A stretch of DNA of 48,990 nucleotides, from positions 1-48,990 of the forward strand of contig CANJQC010000029.1 of assembly GCA_947476295.1 (NCBI GenBank), in the 5' to 3' direction. Within the stretch, counting starts at the first letter, position 1; every line of letters begins with the position of its first letter. Source of the DNA: Planctomycetaceae bacterium (lineage in GTDB: Bacteria > Planctomycetota > Planctomycetia > Planctomycetales > Planctomycetaceae). The position numbers and the translations under genes were made by a program. Below are positions 28,939-38,109 of this stretch, in pieces. Below the pieces are notes generated by a model, which saw nothing but the letters and a program-made list of their open reading frames with translations, did not search any database and was not told the DNA's origin.

Positions 28939-29916
28939 ATGTCCATTGATCGTCGCCGTTTTGTGACTTCTGCCATGGCGTCAGGTGTAGGGCTGACATT
29001 CTCGGGGCCGAGCGCAGTTGCTGTAACAACCGGGTTGGCTGCTCCTGTCTTTCGAAGAGCGGCGAACAATTATCGCTTCTGCTTAAATACCAGTACGATC
29101 CGCGAACCCAAGCTGGGGATCGAAAGGGAGGTCGATATCGCAGCTGCAGCCGGCTACGATGGCATTGAACCGTGGATTCCAACGCTTCGGGAATTCGTCA
29201 GTGGCGGCGGAAAACTGGCTGATCTTGGCAAACGGATCTCCGACGCCGGCCTCACCGTCGAAAGCGCCATCGGATTTGCTCAATGGATCGTTGACGACGA
29301 AACACGCCGCGAAGAGGCTCTGGAAGAAGCCAAACGCGACATGGACATGCTTCGAGAAATCGGCGGCTTTCGGATCGCGGCACCTCCCGTCGGCGCACAT
29401 CAGGGTGACAGTCCGAAAATTGACTTGCGAGTTGTCGCCGAACGTTTTCGAGCTCTCCTAGAAGTGGGCGATCAGGCGGGGGTTGTGCCTCAACTGGAGA
29501 TTTGGGGCTTTTCGAAGAACCTGTCACGACTTGGCGAAGTGATGTACGTCGTCGGTGAGACCGGACATCCAAAAGCCTGTTTGCTGCTGGACATCTATCA
29601 TATCTTTAAAGGCGGCTCAGATTTTACAGGGCTGGGCCTTTTGAGCGACAATGCTCTTCAGGTTTTTCACGTCAATGATTACCCAGCGTCGCCGTCTCGT
29701 GAAGAGATGAATGATTCGTATCGCATCTATCCGGGCGATGGAATCGCGCCGATGTCACAGATTCTGAACGCGATCGGAGGTCAGGGCCGCAGTGTCGTGC
29801 TGTCGCTTGAACTGTTCAACCGCGACTACTGGAAACAGGATCCGCTGGAAGTCGCAAAGACTGGCTTGGCAAAGATGAAATCGGCTGTCGAAAAAGCTGG
29901 AACTGATCAGGGTTAG
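28939..29916 (+). CDS. Exported sugar phosphate isomerase/epimerase-like TIM-barrel protein
   Basis: 325 residues; ATG at 28939 with GAGG about 8 nt upstream. Tat leader DRRRFVTSAMASGVGLTF. The AP-endonuclease-2/xylose-isomerase-like barrel follows, with putative metal ligands in VPQLEIWGF (Glu), CLLLDIYHIFKGGSD (Asp, His), LQVFHVND and LSLELFN. Such secreted isomerases are common in Planctomycetota beside sugar-processing enzymes. The substrate is unknown. It converges on the following DUF1501 gene with only 7 bp between the stops. Confidence 0.88.
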   Translation: MSIDRRRFVTSAMASGVGLTFSGPSAVAVTTGLAAPVFRRAANNYRFCLNTSTIREPKLGIEREVDIAAAAGYDGIEPWIPTLREFVSGGGKLADLGKRISDAGLTVESAIGFAQWIVDDETRREEALEEAKRDMDMLREIGGFRIAAPPVGAHQGDSPKIDLRVVAERFRALLEVGDQAGVVPQLEIWGFSKNLSRLGEVMYVVGETGHPKACLLLDIYHIFKGGSDFTGLGLLSDNALQVFHVNDYPASPSREEMNDSYRIYPGDGIAPMSQILNAIGGQGRSVVLSLELFNRDYWKQDPLEVAKTGLAKMKSAVEKAGTDQG

Positions 29917-29923
29917 GAACTTA

Positions 29924-31315
29924 CTATGCCAGAATCGAGTCGACGATTCGGCCATGAATATCCGTCAGCCGGAAGTCGCGACCCTGATAGCGGTACGTCA
30001 GCCGTTCGTGGTCGAAACCCATGCAGTGCAGAATCGTCGCATTGAGATCGTGAATATGGACAGGATCCTGCACAATGTTGTAACCGTAGTCATCCGTTTG
30101 ACCGAACGTCATGCCCGGCTTGATCCCGCCACCAGCCAGCCACATTGAAAAACAGCGACCGTGGTGGTCGCGTCCGTAGTCGTCCTTCAAGCCTCCCTGT
30201 CCGTAAACCGTGCGGCCAAATTCTCCGCCCCAAATGATGAGCGTATCTTCGAGCATTCCGCGTTGCTTCAGATCCGTGATCAGAGCCGCCTGAGCCTGAT
30301 CGATGTCCATGCATTGTTTCGGTATGTTTGTCGGCAGGCCACCATGATTGTCCCAGCCGCGATGATACAACTGCACAAAGCGCACACCTTTTTCGAACAG
30401 GCGACGGGTGAGCAGACAGTTGGCGGCAAAAGTGCCTGGCTTGCGGGCATCGTCGCCGTACATGCGGAATGTTGCGTCGGTCTCATGAGTCAGATCGGTG
30501 AGTTCCGGGACCGAAGACTGCATTCGAAACGCCATTTCATATTGAGCGATGCGAGTGGAGATTTCGGGATCGCCGGACTTCGCAAGTTGCTCATTGTTGA
30601 GCTTCGCGATGCTGTCCAGCATCTGCCGTCGCAGTCCACGATCGATGCCTTTGGGATCGGAAAGATACAGCACAGGATCGCCCTCACTGCGGAGCTTCAC
30701 GCCTTGATGGCTGGACGGCAAAAACCCACTTCCCCACAGGCGTTCCAAAAGCCCTTGATTCGAATCTTTGCCGCTTCCGTGTGAAATTAGAACTAGAAAT
30801 GCCGGCAAGTCTTCTGCTTCACTGCCCAATCCGTAACTGGCCCACGCACCAAGCGATGGGCGGCCTGGCTGCTGCGATCCAGTCTGAATAAACGTAATCG
30901 CGGGGTCGTGATTGATGGCTTCTGTGAACATCGACTTCACGATGCAGATGTCGTCCACGACGGAACCTGTATGCGGCAGCAGACTACTGATTCGAGTTCC
31001 CGACTGGCCGCATGAGTGAAATCGAAACTTTGGGGCGATCACCGGGAAACTCGACTGACCCGACGTCATCCCGGTGAGTCGCTGCCCCTGCCGAATGGAC
31101 TCCGGTAGTTCGCTCCCATGCAGTCGTCGCAGTTCGGGTTTTTCGTCGAGCAATTCCAGATGCGACGGCCCGCCCGACTGAAACAGGTACACGACCCGCT
31201 TCGCCTTCGGCGTGGAATGAGTCGTTCCGATGGAAGCAATTCCATCTCGCTGCAGCAAGGATGCAAACGCACCTGTGCCAAGAGCAGATTTCAAAACAGT
31301 GCGGCGCGTCGTCAT
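29924..31315 (-). CDS. DUF1501 family protein
   Basis: 463 residues from ATG at 31315 ([20 protein letters not shown], a Tat-like leader); the open frame extends to 31372. The DUF1501 signature set is complete: [68 protein letters not shown] and [19 protein letters not shown]. It is a different subfamily from the copy at 23992 (closer to the form usually paired with DUF1549/1553). No such partner is adjacent. Exported hydrolase-like protein, substrate unknown. Confidence 0.9.
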   Translation of the reverse strand: MTTRRTVLKSALGTGAFASLLQRDGIASIGTTHSTPKAKRVVYLFQSGGPSHLELLDEKPELRRLHGSELPESIRQGQRLTGMTSGQSSFPVIAPKFRFHSCGQSGTRISSLLPHTGSVVDDICIVKSMFTEAINHDPAITFIQTGSQQPGRPSLGAWASYGLGSEAEDLPAFLVLISHGSGKDSNQGLLERLWGSGFLPSSHQGVKLRSEGDPVLYLSDPKGIDRGLRRQMLDSIAKLNNEQLAKSGDPEISTRIAQYEMAFRMQSSVPELTDLTHETDATFRMYGDDARKPGTFAANCLLTRRLFEKGVRFVQLYHRGWDNHGGLPTNIPKQCMDIDQAQAALITDLKQRGMLEDTLIIWGGEFGRTVYGQGGLKDDYGRDHHGRCFSMWLAGGGIKPGMTFGQTDDYGYNIVQDPVHIHDLNATILHCMGFDHERLTYRYQGRDFRLTDIHGRIVDSILA

Positions 31316-31660
31316 CGTAATTAACCCGTCCGAAAACACGGGAAGCTCAGAATATCGAAGCCAGATTATCACAGTTTAAGGGCAAGTCGTCCAACGCTAC
31401 GATTCTTGGTGCTTGTACAAGACCATGCACCATGATAAGAATGGAGGTTAGGCAGGACAAATCCGCTCATAAGAGTTTTGTCCCCCGTCTGTTTGCCGGA
31501 TCAATAATCGAGTTAAGCTTTTGCTAGCGCGTCATGATTTTCGGACACCCATCAGACTTCGCGATTGAAGTGGATCACGAGCCGTCCGGTGCTCAGTGGG
31601 GCGGCTTCGGTCGCATGGCAATTCATCGCCTTTGCAGGACTGCTGCTTCCAACAGGCGTC
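31316..31660. other. Intergenic region with a truncated ORF start
   Basis: 345 bp. Apart from the Imm42-like start listed next I see no gene. The convergent end of the hemolysin-III gene begins at 31661. Confidence 0.45.
31534..31640 (+). pseudogene. Truncated Imm42-like N-terminus
   Basis: MIFGHPSDFAIEVDHEPSGA followed by QWGGFGRMAIH resembles the start of Imm42-type immunity proteins (M-I-x-G, then FAIE and a Trp/Gly-rich stretch). The similarity fades after about 33 codons, where the frame turns into antisense of the hemolysin-III gene. So the 3' part has been lost. The recognition is by eye and tentative. Confidence 0.35.
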
Positions 31661-32362
31661 TCACGATGCAGCTAGGAATGGTTCAGGCCCGGACGCAAAC
31701 TGAAACACGAATCGCCAATGCATGGCAAGGCCACTCAGAACGGCGAAGTGCCATAATTCGTGTGGCCCCATGATTCCGCTCACAATGGTCGGAGCGTGGA
31801 ACAGTAACACGATTGCTCCAAAAGTGTAGGACGCACCGGCAAGGACCGCAGGCTTGATGAACGCCCAGCCGAAGCGCCGCCACAGCACAATCGCCGTCGC
31901 CAGACTTCCCCAGCCGCACATCAGAAAGATGGAGACACCGACAGCGTCCGTCACCGAGTCGTGGTAGAGCATTCGCAGAAAAATCCCTGCAAAAGCCATG
32001 GTCCAGATCAGGACCAGCACCAACCACCGTGAGCGACCGCTGAAGAGAATTGCATGGACCGGCGTCATACTGCCAGCGATCAACAGAAAGACACCCGCCA
32101 CGTCGGCACGCAGCAGAATTTCGCGCGCGGGGCCTGGCCAGGACAAGTGATATGCGCTGCTCAGGATGAGCAGCAACACCGACGAGACGGCCATCACCAC
32201 CAGGCTCGACGTTCGTACCCAGTCCCCGCGTCCACGACGAATCAGCAAGATCGCCATCGCGGCAAACACAAACGCCCCAAGCATGTGACTGAGGGAACTC
32301 AACGGTTCACGGCATCCCGGCAGCGGAAAGACGGCAATTTCATCCAGAAGGGTCTGGTCCAT
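31661..32362 (-). CDS. Hemolysin III / PAQR-type seven-span membrane protein
   Basis: 233 residues; ATG at 32362 with GGAAAG about 10 nt upstream. Hly-III family markers: PLSSLSHMLGAFVFAAMAIL, ILSSAYHL, DVAGVFLLIAGSMTPVHA and the C-terminal MGPHELWHFAVLSGLAMHW, whose histidines and Asp form the predicted zinc site of the PAQR/CREST superfamily. About seven hydrophobic spans are visible. Despite the name, family members are not proven toxins; a membrane-lipid or hydrolase role is considered likely. Confidence 0.9.
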   Translation of the reverse strand: MDQTLLDEIAVFPLPGCREPLSSLSHMLGAFVFAAMAILLIRRGRGDWVRTSSLVVMAVSSVLLLILSSAYHLSWPGPAREILLRADVAGVFLLIAGSMTPVHAILFSGRSRWLVLVLIWTMAFAGIFLRMLYHDSVTDAVGVSIFLMCGWGSLATAIVLWRRFGWAFIKPAVLAGASYTFGAIVLLFHAPTIVSGIMGPHELWHFAVLSGLAMHWRFVFQFASGPEPFLAAS

Positions 32363-32420
32363 TCAGTGTCATCTTTCCGACGATTCAATTCTTCTGATCG
32401 ATCTGCTTGGCAGCGGCGAG

Positions 32421-32441
32421 CCGGGATGCGTCAGCACCCGG
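32421..32441. repeat. Palindromic repeat CCGGGATGCGTCAGCACCCG(G)
   Basis: CCGGG-A-TGC, loop GTCA, GCACCCGG forms an 8-bp stem with one bulged A. It lies in the divergent gap between the hemolysin-III and glyQS genes. No second copy was seen in the window; it resembles the other dispersed hairpins in size and placement. The gap otherwise (32363-32631) shows no gene. Confidence 0.5.
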
Positions 32442-32631
32442 ACACAAGAAGTCGTCATTTGGACTTCAACAGTCTAACTCGAACCGCGTGTGGTATAACG
32501 AAATACGGCTACTTTACCAACACTGTTTCCTGGTTGTCCTTTGCGCCGTCGAATCGGGCTTCTACAATCCGGCACCCGGTGGATGATGCCGGGAACGCGA
32601 ATATTTGGCTTTCAGGAAAGAAACCTGCCTC

Positions 32632-34095
32632 ATGACCCGTTCGATGGACAAGATTGTTGCGCTGTGCAAACGCCGTGGATTCATTTTTCAGAATTCAGAA
32701 ATCTACGGCGGGCAGAACGGATTCTGGGACTACGGTCCGCTGGGCACAGAACTCAAACGCAACGTCCGCGACGTGTGGTATCACGATATGGTGTCGGCCC
32801 ACAACGAACTGGTTCAGCCAGCCGGTGCCCCCGCGACGTTTCAAATGGTCGGCCTGGAATCAGCACTGATCATGCATCCACAGGTCTGGAAGTGTTCCGG
32901 ACACTACGATCTGTTCCACGATATGATGGTGGATTGCCATACCTGCAAAGGGCGATTTCGCCAGGATCATATTCCCAACACGCCGTGCCCGCAGAAGCCC
33001 AGTAAAATGGTCGGTGACCACACCGGCTGCAAACTGACGGAACCCCGCGAATTCAACCTGATGATGAAGACGATCCTCGGCGCCATGGGTACCGAAGAAG
33101 ACGCCGCGTTCCTGCGCCCGGAGACCGCTCAGGGGATTTTCGTCAACTTCAAGAACGTCTGCGACAGCAGCCGAGTCAAACTGCCGTTCGGAATCTGCCA
33201 GGTCGGCAAGAGTTTTCGCAACGAAATCACGCCACGTAACTTTACATTTCGTTCGCGTGAATTCGAACAGATGGAGATCGAGTTCTTCTGCCATCCTTCA
33301 CAGTCACGAGAATGGTACACCTACTGGCGCGATCGTCGGTACAACTGGTATCTGAATCTTGGGATCGCCAAAGATCGAATCATTCTGCGGGATCATCATC
33401 AGGATGAGTTGGCTCATTATTCGGTCGGCACAGCCGACATCGAATACGCATTTCCGTTCCTCGGCGAAGGTGAATTCGGCGAATTGGAGGGCGTCGCGCA
33501 TCGCGGTGACTTCGACCTGCGTTCGCATATGGAAGGCAAGCTCAGGAAAAACGCCGATGGCGAACTGGAAGTTGAAAAGAACGCCGATGGTACTCCGAAA
33601 CATCGCGGCAGCGGCAAGGATCTGACGTACTTTGACGATCAGACCCGTGAACGATTCCTGCCGCACGTGATTGAACCGTCAGCCGGTGCCGATCGCGGCA
33701 CGTTAGCGTTTATCTGCGAAGCGTATCACGAAGACCAGCAGCCGGATGAAAAGGGCGAGATGCAGGAACGAGTCCTGATGAAATTCCATCCACGTCTGGC
33801 ACCAGTGAAAGCCGCCGTGTTCCCGCTGATCAAGAAAGAAGGCATGCCGGAGAAAGCCGCAGAAATCTTCGGTGAACTCAAGGCCGCTGGCCTGAATTGC
33901 CAATACGATCAGCAGGGAGCGATCGGACGTCGATACCGTCGTCAGGACGAAATCGGGACGCCATTCTGCATCACGGTCGATGGCGATACTGCCAAGGACC
34001 ACTGCGTGACGGTTCGTGACCGCGACAGCCTGCAGCAGGACCGCGTTCCCGTAAGTCGCATCGTCGATGAAATCGTGTCACGTCTCAAAGCGTGA
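32632..34095 (+). CDS. glyQS: Glycyl-tRNA synthetase, single-chain (alpha2) type
   Basis: Charges tRNA-Gly. 487 residues from ATG at 32632, with AGGAAAG upstream. Class II aaRS: the family N-terminus MDKIVALCKRRGFIFQNSEI and GFWDYGPLGTELK, motif 2 in FRNEITPRNFTFRSREFEQM, and zinc-type cysteines DCHTCKGRF. The ending GRRYRRQDEIGTPFCITVD and RDRDSLQQDRVPVS is the anticodon-binding domain, whose closing part is HGTP_anticodon. A Lys/Asp/Gly-rich segment (RKNADGELEVEKNADGTPK) is an insertion in the catalytic domain. It is the eukaryote/archaeal-like alpha2 form, not GlyQ+GlyS. Confidence 0.95.
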   Translation: MTRSMDKIVALCKRRGFIFQNSEIYGGQNGFWDYGPLGTELKRNVRDVWYHDMVSAHNELVQPAGAPATFQMVGLESALIMHPQVWKCSGHYDLFHDMMVDCHTCKGRFRQDHIPNTPCPQKPSKMVGDHTGCKLTEPREFNLMMKTILGAMGTEEDAAFLRPETAQGIFVNFKNVCDSSRVKLPFGICQVGKSFRNEITPRNFTFRSREFEQMEIEFFCHPSQSREWYTYWRDRRYNWYLNLGIAKDRIILRDHHQDELAHYSVGTADIEYAFPFLGEGEFGELEGVAHRGDFDLRSHMEGKLRKNADGELEVEKNADGTPKHRGSGKDLTYFDDQTRERFLPHVIEPSAGADRGTLAFICEAYHEDQQPDEKGEMQERVLMKFHPRLAPVKAAVFPLIKKEGMPEKAAEIFGELKAAGLNCQYDQQGAIGRRYRRQDEIGTPFCITVDGDTAKDHCVTVRDRDSLQQDRVPVSRIVDEIVSRLKA

Positions 34096-34110
34096 GTAAA
34101 AAAACGGCAT

Positions 34111-34245
34111 AGGGCGTCAGCCCTCCGAGTACCGCACAACTCAACACCGAGAGCAAATCATGCAATTGAAGAAGCAATGATATGATCAAAAAACTGCGAA
34201 AACACGGGGAATCCCACTCGGAGGGCTGACGCCCTGCCGCTCGCC
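34111..34245. repeat. Perfect 20-bp inverted repeat of the GAGGGCTGACGCCCT family
   Basis: 34111-34130 (AGGGCGTCAGCCCTCCGAGT) and 34216-34235 are exact reverse complements, 85 bp apart. The right copy continues as GCCGCTCGCC, making 34221-34245 identical to 3140-3164. The pair lies between the convergent glyQS and exbB-like genes, 15 bp past the glyQS stop, and could serve both as a transcription boundary. The arrangement is again an inverted pair of one repeat. Confidence 0.85.
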
Positions 34246-34292
34246 GGTATGTCGGCCACCGCGAGAGATCAATCCCAGTTTGGTCCCTCGCT

Positions 34293-35078
34293 TCAATCGG
34301 CTTCGGGGCGAGTTTTCTTCCGCATCTGAGTTGCACGGCGGAAGTCAGCGAACACATGCGAGGCCATCAGCGCAGATTCCATCGAAAGTTCTTCAACTCG
34401 GCTGCGGAAAAAAGCCAAGGCGCCGGTGGCTGGAATCGCAACGGCCAGACCCTGCAAAGTTGTGACGAGCGCCTTGTAAACACCCGGTGCCAATTCGGAA
34501 ATCTGCGGATTGGCTTTCATTTCAAATTCCATGAACGCCTGAATCATGCCCCAAACGGTTCCCATCAGCCCCAGCATCGGAGCGAGCGTACTGATCACCG
34601 CAAGGTGTTCGATGCGACGATAGTTGCGCGCAGAGAGTTCGGCTGCAGTGTCTTCCATGGCTTTCTCGATGGCCGTGTAACCCAATTGACTTTCCTGCAG
34701 GCCCGCGAAGAGTACTCGCCCCATGAATCCAGACTGTTTTTCACACAACTGTGTTGCTTCCGGCAATTTGCGGTCGGCTAACAGCTGATGGACTTCTTCG
34801 GCCAAACCGGGCGTGATAAACGTTTTGCGGCGGATAGTGAGAAGATAATCGACGATGAGAGCAACCATCAGAAAGCTCAGGAACATGATGACGTAGCCGA
34901 TCATCCCGCCCGCCGCCAGCATTGCTCGGGGACTCAGAAATGCCTCCGCCGTCTTTGCGGTTGCTTCGTCGGCATAGACGAAGGTCGGCATGCCGACACT
35001 CAGGCAGATTGTCAGGCAGCCCAGCCCGATTTTTGCCAGTTTGCCGCGGCGAGATTGTTTATTCCGTGGTAGTTGCAT
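34293..35078 (-). CDS. MotA/TolQ/ExbB proton-channel family protein
   Basis: 261 residues. It has a predicted signal peptide or extra N-terminal span (IGLGCLTICLSVGMPTFVYA), then GGMIGYVIMFLSFLMVALIV. The MotA_ExbB domain covers about 120-240, with LAVISTLAPMLGLMGTVWGMIQAF and LVTTLQGLAVAIPATGALAFF, the paired helices lining the proton path. The family couples proton motive force to outer-membrane transport together with ExbD/TolR. No ExbD or TonB gene is adjacent, so the partner must be elsewhere. Confidence 0.9.
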   Translation of the reverse strand: MQLPRNKQSRRGKLAKIGLGCLTICLSVGMPTFVYADEATAKTAEAFLSPRAMLAAGGMIGYVIMFLSFLMVALIVDYLLTIRRKTFITPGLAEEVHQLLADRKLPEATQLCEKQSGFMGRVLFAGLQESQLGYTAIEKAMEDTAAELSARNYRRIEHLAVISTLAPMLGLMGTVWGMIQAFMEFEMKANPQISELAPGVYKALVTTLQGLAVAIPATGALAFFRSRVEELSMESALMASHVFADFRRATQMRKKTRPEAD

Positions 35079-35335
35079 CAGGACAATCCATTGCCGCAGG
35101 AATTCATGAACCCATTACTTCCGAGCCTTGCCGAGCGGAGATTGTAGTGGGAACACGTTCATCTGCCCAGATTTCCGGACCGAACATTTATGAGTGAGCC
35201 ATGAATCCTCTAGGAAACCGAAAGAAGATGAATTTCCGAATAGAAACTGATTTCTGAAGTGCCGATGATGCCTTGGGAGTCGCTTTCCGATTGGCGAGTC
35301 AGGATAAACCTTCACATTCAGGCCGTTGAATTTTC

Positions 35336-35740
35336 ATGACCAGCAAACAAGTGTTCGAATTCGAACTCGCCGCCGACGTTGTCATTGTTACTCCGCACGG
35401 CCCTTTTATGGAGTTCCGGGACAACGACATCCGCAATGCCTACAACGAAGCGTACAGACTGTTGAGTGAACCCGGAATGCGCCATCTGCTGATGGATTTC
35501 TCTCAGCTTGACTATTTTGGTTCGACCTTTATCGGCATTTTATTTCGACTTGCCAGGAAAGCCCGCAACAACAGCGGCGACTCCGCATTGTGTCACTTGT
35601 CCAGCAACATGCGCGACATGATGAAGACACTGATGCTACTGGAAAACCCAAAGATCGATTTCGCATTCAAGTCCTATCCAACCCGCGAAGCCGCGCTTCA
35701 GCAACTGGCGGAAGTCAGCAGGCTGTTGACAGAAACATAG
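35336..35740 (+). CDS. STAS-domain protein (anti-sigma-antagonist-like)
   Basis: 134 residues; ATG at 35336. STAS fold: an N-terminal beta strand pair (VFEFELAADVVIVTPHGPF), HLLMDFSQLDYFGSTFIGIL with a serine at the position phosphorylated in SpoIIAA-type proteins, and the C-terminal helix REAALQQLAEVSRLL. STAS proteins relay phosphorylation-dependent partner switching with an anti-sigma kinase. No kinase or sigma factor is adjacent. It may be co-transcribed with the next gene (98-bp gap), which does not clarify its role. Confidence 0.8.
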   Translation: MTSKQVFEFELAADVVIVTPHGPFMEFRDNDIRNAYNEAYRLLSEPGMRHLLMDFSQLDYFGSTFIGILFRLARKARNNSGDSALCHLSSNMRDMMKTLMLLENPKIDFAFKSYPTREAALQQLAEVSRLLTET

Positions 35741-35838
35741 ACACGTCATCGTCGATCAGGACCATTCAACGACACTCAACTGCAACGTTAAAAGTCATTG
35801 CCAAAATATAGACATACTGATCTCGATGGAATACTAAC

Positions 35839-37056
35839 ATGAAATCCGGCCTGAAAACAGGAGACGTCGGTCAGCTCACATGGGTGGTTGATGCCTCGAT
35901 GATCATCACTCTGGGAGGTGATTCGCGAGCGACAGTGTTCTCCACTCCAAACATGATTCTGCTGATGGAACGCGCCGCTCGTGAAACGCTGCGGCCGTTC
36001 CTGGAACCAGGCGAAGAATCGGTGGGGATCGACGTCAGCATGCAGCATCTCGGCGGCGCAGGTCTGGGGACCACGGTCGTCGGAGTTGCCAAAGTAACAA
36101 TAATCGATGGCCGTCGGGTGAGTTTTGACGTGGAGGCTTATGCCGGAGATCGGTTGATTGGTAAGGGCACACATTCCCGCGCAATCATTTCTGTGACCCG
36201 TCTCATTGAAAACCTCGCCAGACTTTCGCATGAAGAAGGGCGAGCGATGAATCTCACGGCAACTCCCGGCGCGTTACCGACCTTTGAGACTCTGCTGGCA
36301 GATGTCTCCAACCGCATCGCCACGGTCACGCTCAATCGCCCGAAGTCGTTGAATGCCGTCAACGTACAGATGACCAGCGATATCGAGCAGCTTGTGGCAT
36401 GGCTCGCTGGCCATCCGCAGGATGTTCGTGTCGTACTGCTGACCGGTGCTGGCGATGCGTTCTGTGCGGGCGACGATGTGAAGGAACTGAGATCGCTTCC
36501 GCTGGCCACGGCTCGCACGCTCAGTCATCGTCAGGCGGAAATGTACCTTGCCTTCGAACGCCTGCCTCAGCCTGTCATCGCACTTGTGAACGGTGACGCC
36601 TTCGGAGCAGGCTGCGTGGCGGCCTATTCTGCCGACCTGAGAATCGCCACTCATGCCGCGCGCTTTGCCATGCCCGAAATCCGACTCGGCTGGCCACCCG
36701 GTTACGGGATCGCCCAACTGACCGCACTCGTTGGAAAATCACGAGCCCTAGAAATGTGTCTGATGGGGGAACCCATCACAGCCTCAAGAGCTCTTGAATG
36801 GGGACTTGTCAGCGAAGTCGTCCCTGGCAGTGCCTTGCTGAAACGCGGTCGTCAGCTTGCGGAGAAGATGTTGCAAATGCCCGCCGTCGCATTGCGAGAA
36901 ACAAAACGTCTGGTGCATCTCGATGAAGGTTCCCAGCCCAAAGTCGCTCACCGAGCCGACACAGAAGCCTACCTGCGATGCCTTGAATTACCGGACGCAC
37001 AGGAAGGCCTGAATGCTTTCTCTGAAAAACGCCCCGCAAGGTTTACAGACCTTTAG
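35839..37056 (+). CDS. Fusion: FlK-like acyl-CoA thioesterase + enoyl-CoA hydratase/isomerase
   Basis: 405 residues. Residues 1 to about 130 are a hotdog-fold domain of the fluoroacetyl-CoA thioesterase (FlK) type. Thr36 (FSTPNM), Glu44 (LLMERAA) and His70 (VSMQHLGG) match the FlK triad Thr42/Glu50/His76 with a constant offset of 6. Residues about 150-405 are a crotonase domain: IATVTLNRPKSLNAVN, DAFCAGDDVKEL and NGDAFGAGCVAAYSADLRIA for the oxyanion loop, and FAMPEIRLGWPPG. The two domains together suggest a bifunctional CoA enzyme that hydrates or isomerises and then releases an acyl-CoA. The C-terminus (FSEKRPARF) is natural even though an IS relic abuts it. Confidence 0.85.
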   Translation: MKSGLKTGDVGQLTWVVDASMIITLGGDSRATVFSTPNMILLMERAARETLRPFLEPGEESVGIDVSMQHLGGAGLGTTVVGVAKVTIIDGRRVSFDVEAYAGDRLIGKGTHSRAIISVTRLIENLARLSHEEGRAMNLTATPGALPTFETLLADVSNRIATVTLNRPKSLNAVNVQMTSDIEQLVAWLAGHPQDVRVVLLTGAGDAFCAGDDVKELRSLPLATARTLSHRQAEMYLAFERLPQPVIALVNGDAFGAGCVAAYSADLRIATHAARFAMPEIRLGWPPGYGIAQLTALVGKSRALEMCLMGEPITASRALEWGLVSEVVPGSALLKRGRQLAEKMLQMPAVALRETKRLVHLDEGSQPKVAHRADTEAYLRCLELPDAQEGLNAFSEKRPARFTDL

Positions 37057-37855
37057 CACCGCTCGAGAAATAACTGTCTCTTTTATACCCCTCACTCAGA
37101 CCTCGCAGAAGGAAGCGACGCATGTCGAAGCAAGCCTTCATCACCGCAAACGGCATCTCGCCGAAGTACTGGCGCTGTTTGTAGCGATCGGCTGATTCTG
37201 GTCTGTACATGCGTTCGCGGGGGCGTTCGCGAGCTGCTTGGTGTTCTTCGCGAGTCAGCTTCCGACCCTTTTCCCCGTTCGGATTTTTGCGACACTGCGA
37301 TGCCTGTTCGCACCCCTCGCATTCGTCGCCGAAGTAGACAACATGCTGCACCGGGCCAGCCGCTGTTTGACGGGTTTCCTGACCTCCGCGAGACAGCGTT
37401 TTGCCTGCCGGACAGTGAAACACATCCGCCTCGGCATCGTACACAAACGCCGACCGGGCGAACATTTTGGACTGCGGATTGATGGGCAATCGTTTAACAT
37501 CATCAGCCGCCACCGGCACTGTCGGATCATCGCGCAGAGCCGGATTTTTTTCACACTTGACCTCGGAAGGCGGCGACAGAAATTCGATGCCATGCTCTTC
37601 CAGCCCGGAAATGTTTGGTCCCGGTCGCGAACGCGGAATCCGCCATCAGTGTGTTCACGTCAAAAGCGTATGTTTCGCGGATGGTATCGACGGTGGTGAT
37701 CACGTTCAGATGCTCAACGTTGCCAACTGACTTTCCCATGCGGTCCAGTCGAGCCCGTCGAGAATCTCATCGAGCAGCCGGACGGGATGATCGTCCGGAA
37801 TCCTCTCTTCGAGGCTGATTGGTATCGTTAGACGTAAGACAAGTGTCGATTTAAA
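37043..37855 (-). pseudogene. Degenerate IS1182-type transposase
   Basis: Three pieces of one transposase remain in order on the minus strand. The N-terminus (PISLEERIPDDHPVRLLDEI) is near 37830-37745. After a large internal deletion a core piece reads EHLNVITTVDTIRETYAFD (about 37715-37660) and then DSAFATG. Then, after one frameshift near 37620, the C-terminal part reads NISGLEEHGIEF and FHCPAGKTL, with the cysteine cluster CEGCEQASQC and the ending AVMKACFDMRRFLLRGL. The catalytic DDE set cannot be complete. No terminal inverted repeats were identified. It abuts the end of the FlK-ECH gene, overlapping it by 14 bp on the opposite strand. Confidence 0.85.
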
Positions 37856-38109
37856 CGACAGCCTGCAAGGGGGAGAAGGAACTTCGATAAAGCCTCAGAA
37901 AACACCACGATAAAATGCTTATCGGCGTTGCCCTCTAGGCCTGAATCGTAATCAGTTTCTTCGCATCAATTCACGCATCAAATGATCATGTCCTGACATT
38001 TCCGCCGCTCCTGAATTTGCCACAAATCTTCTCGAAAATACAACACGCTCAACGTTTGCTGAGCAGACCGACGTGAGCTGCGCAGGGCAACTCGGCTCAG
38101 AGAATCAAG

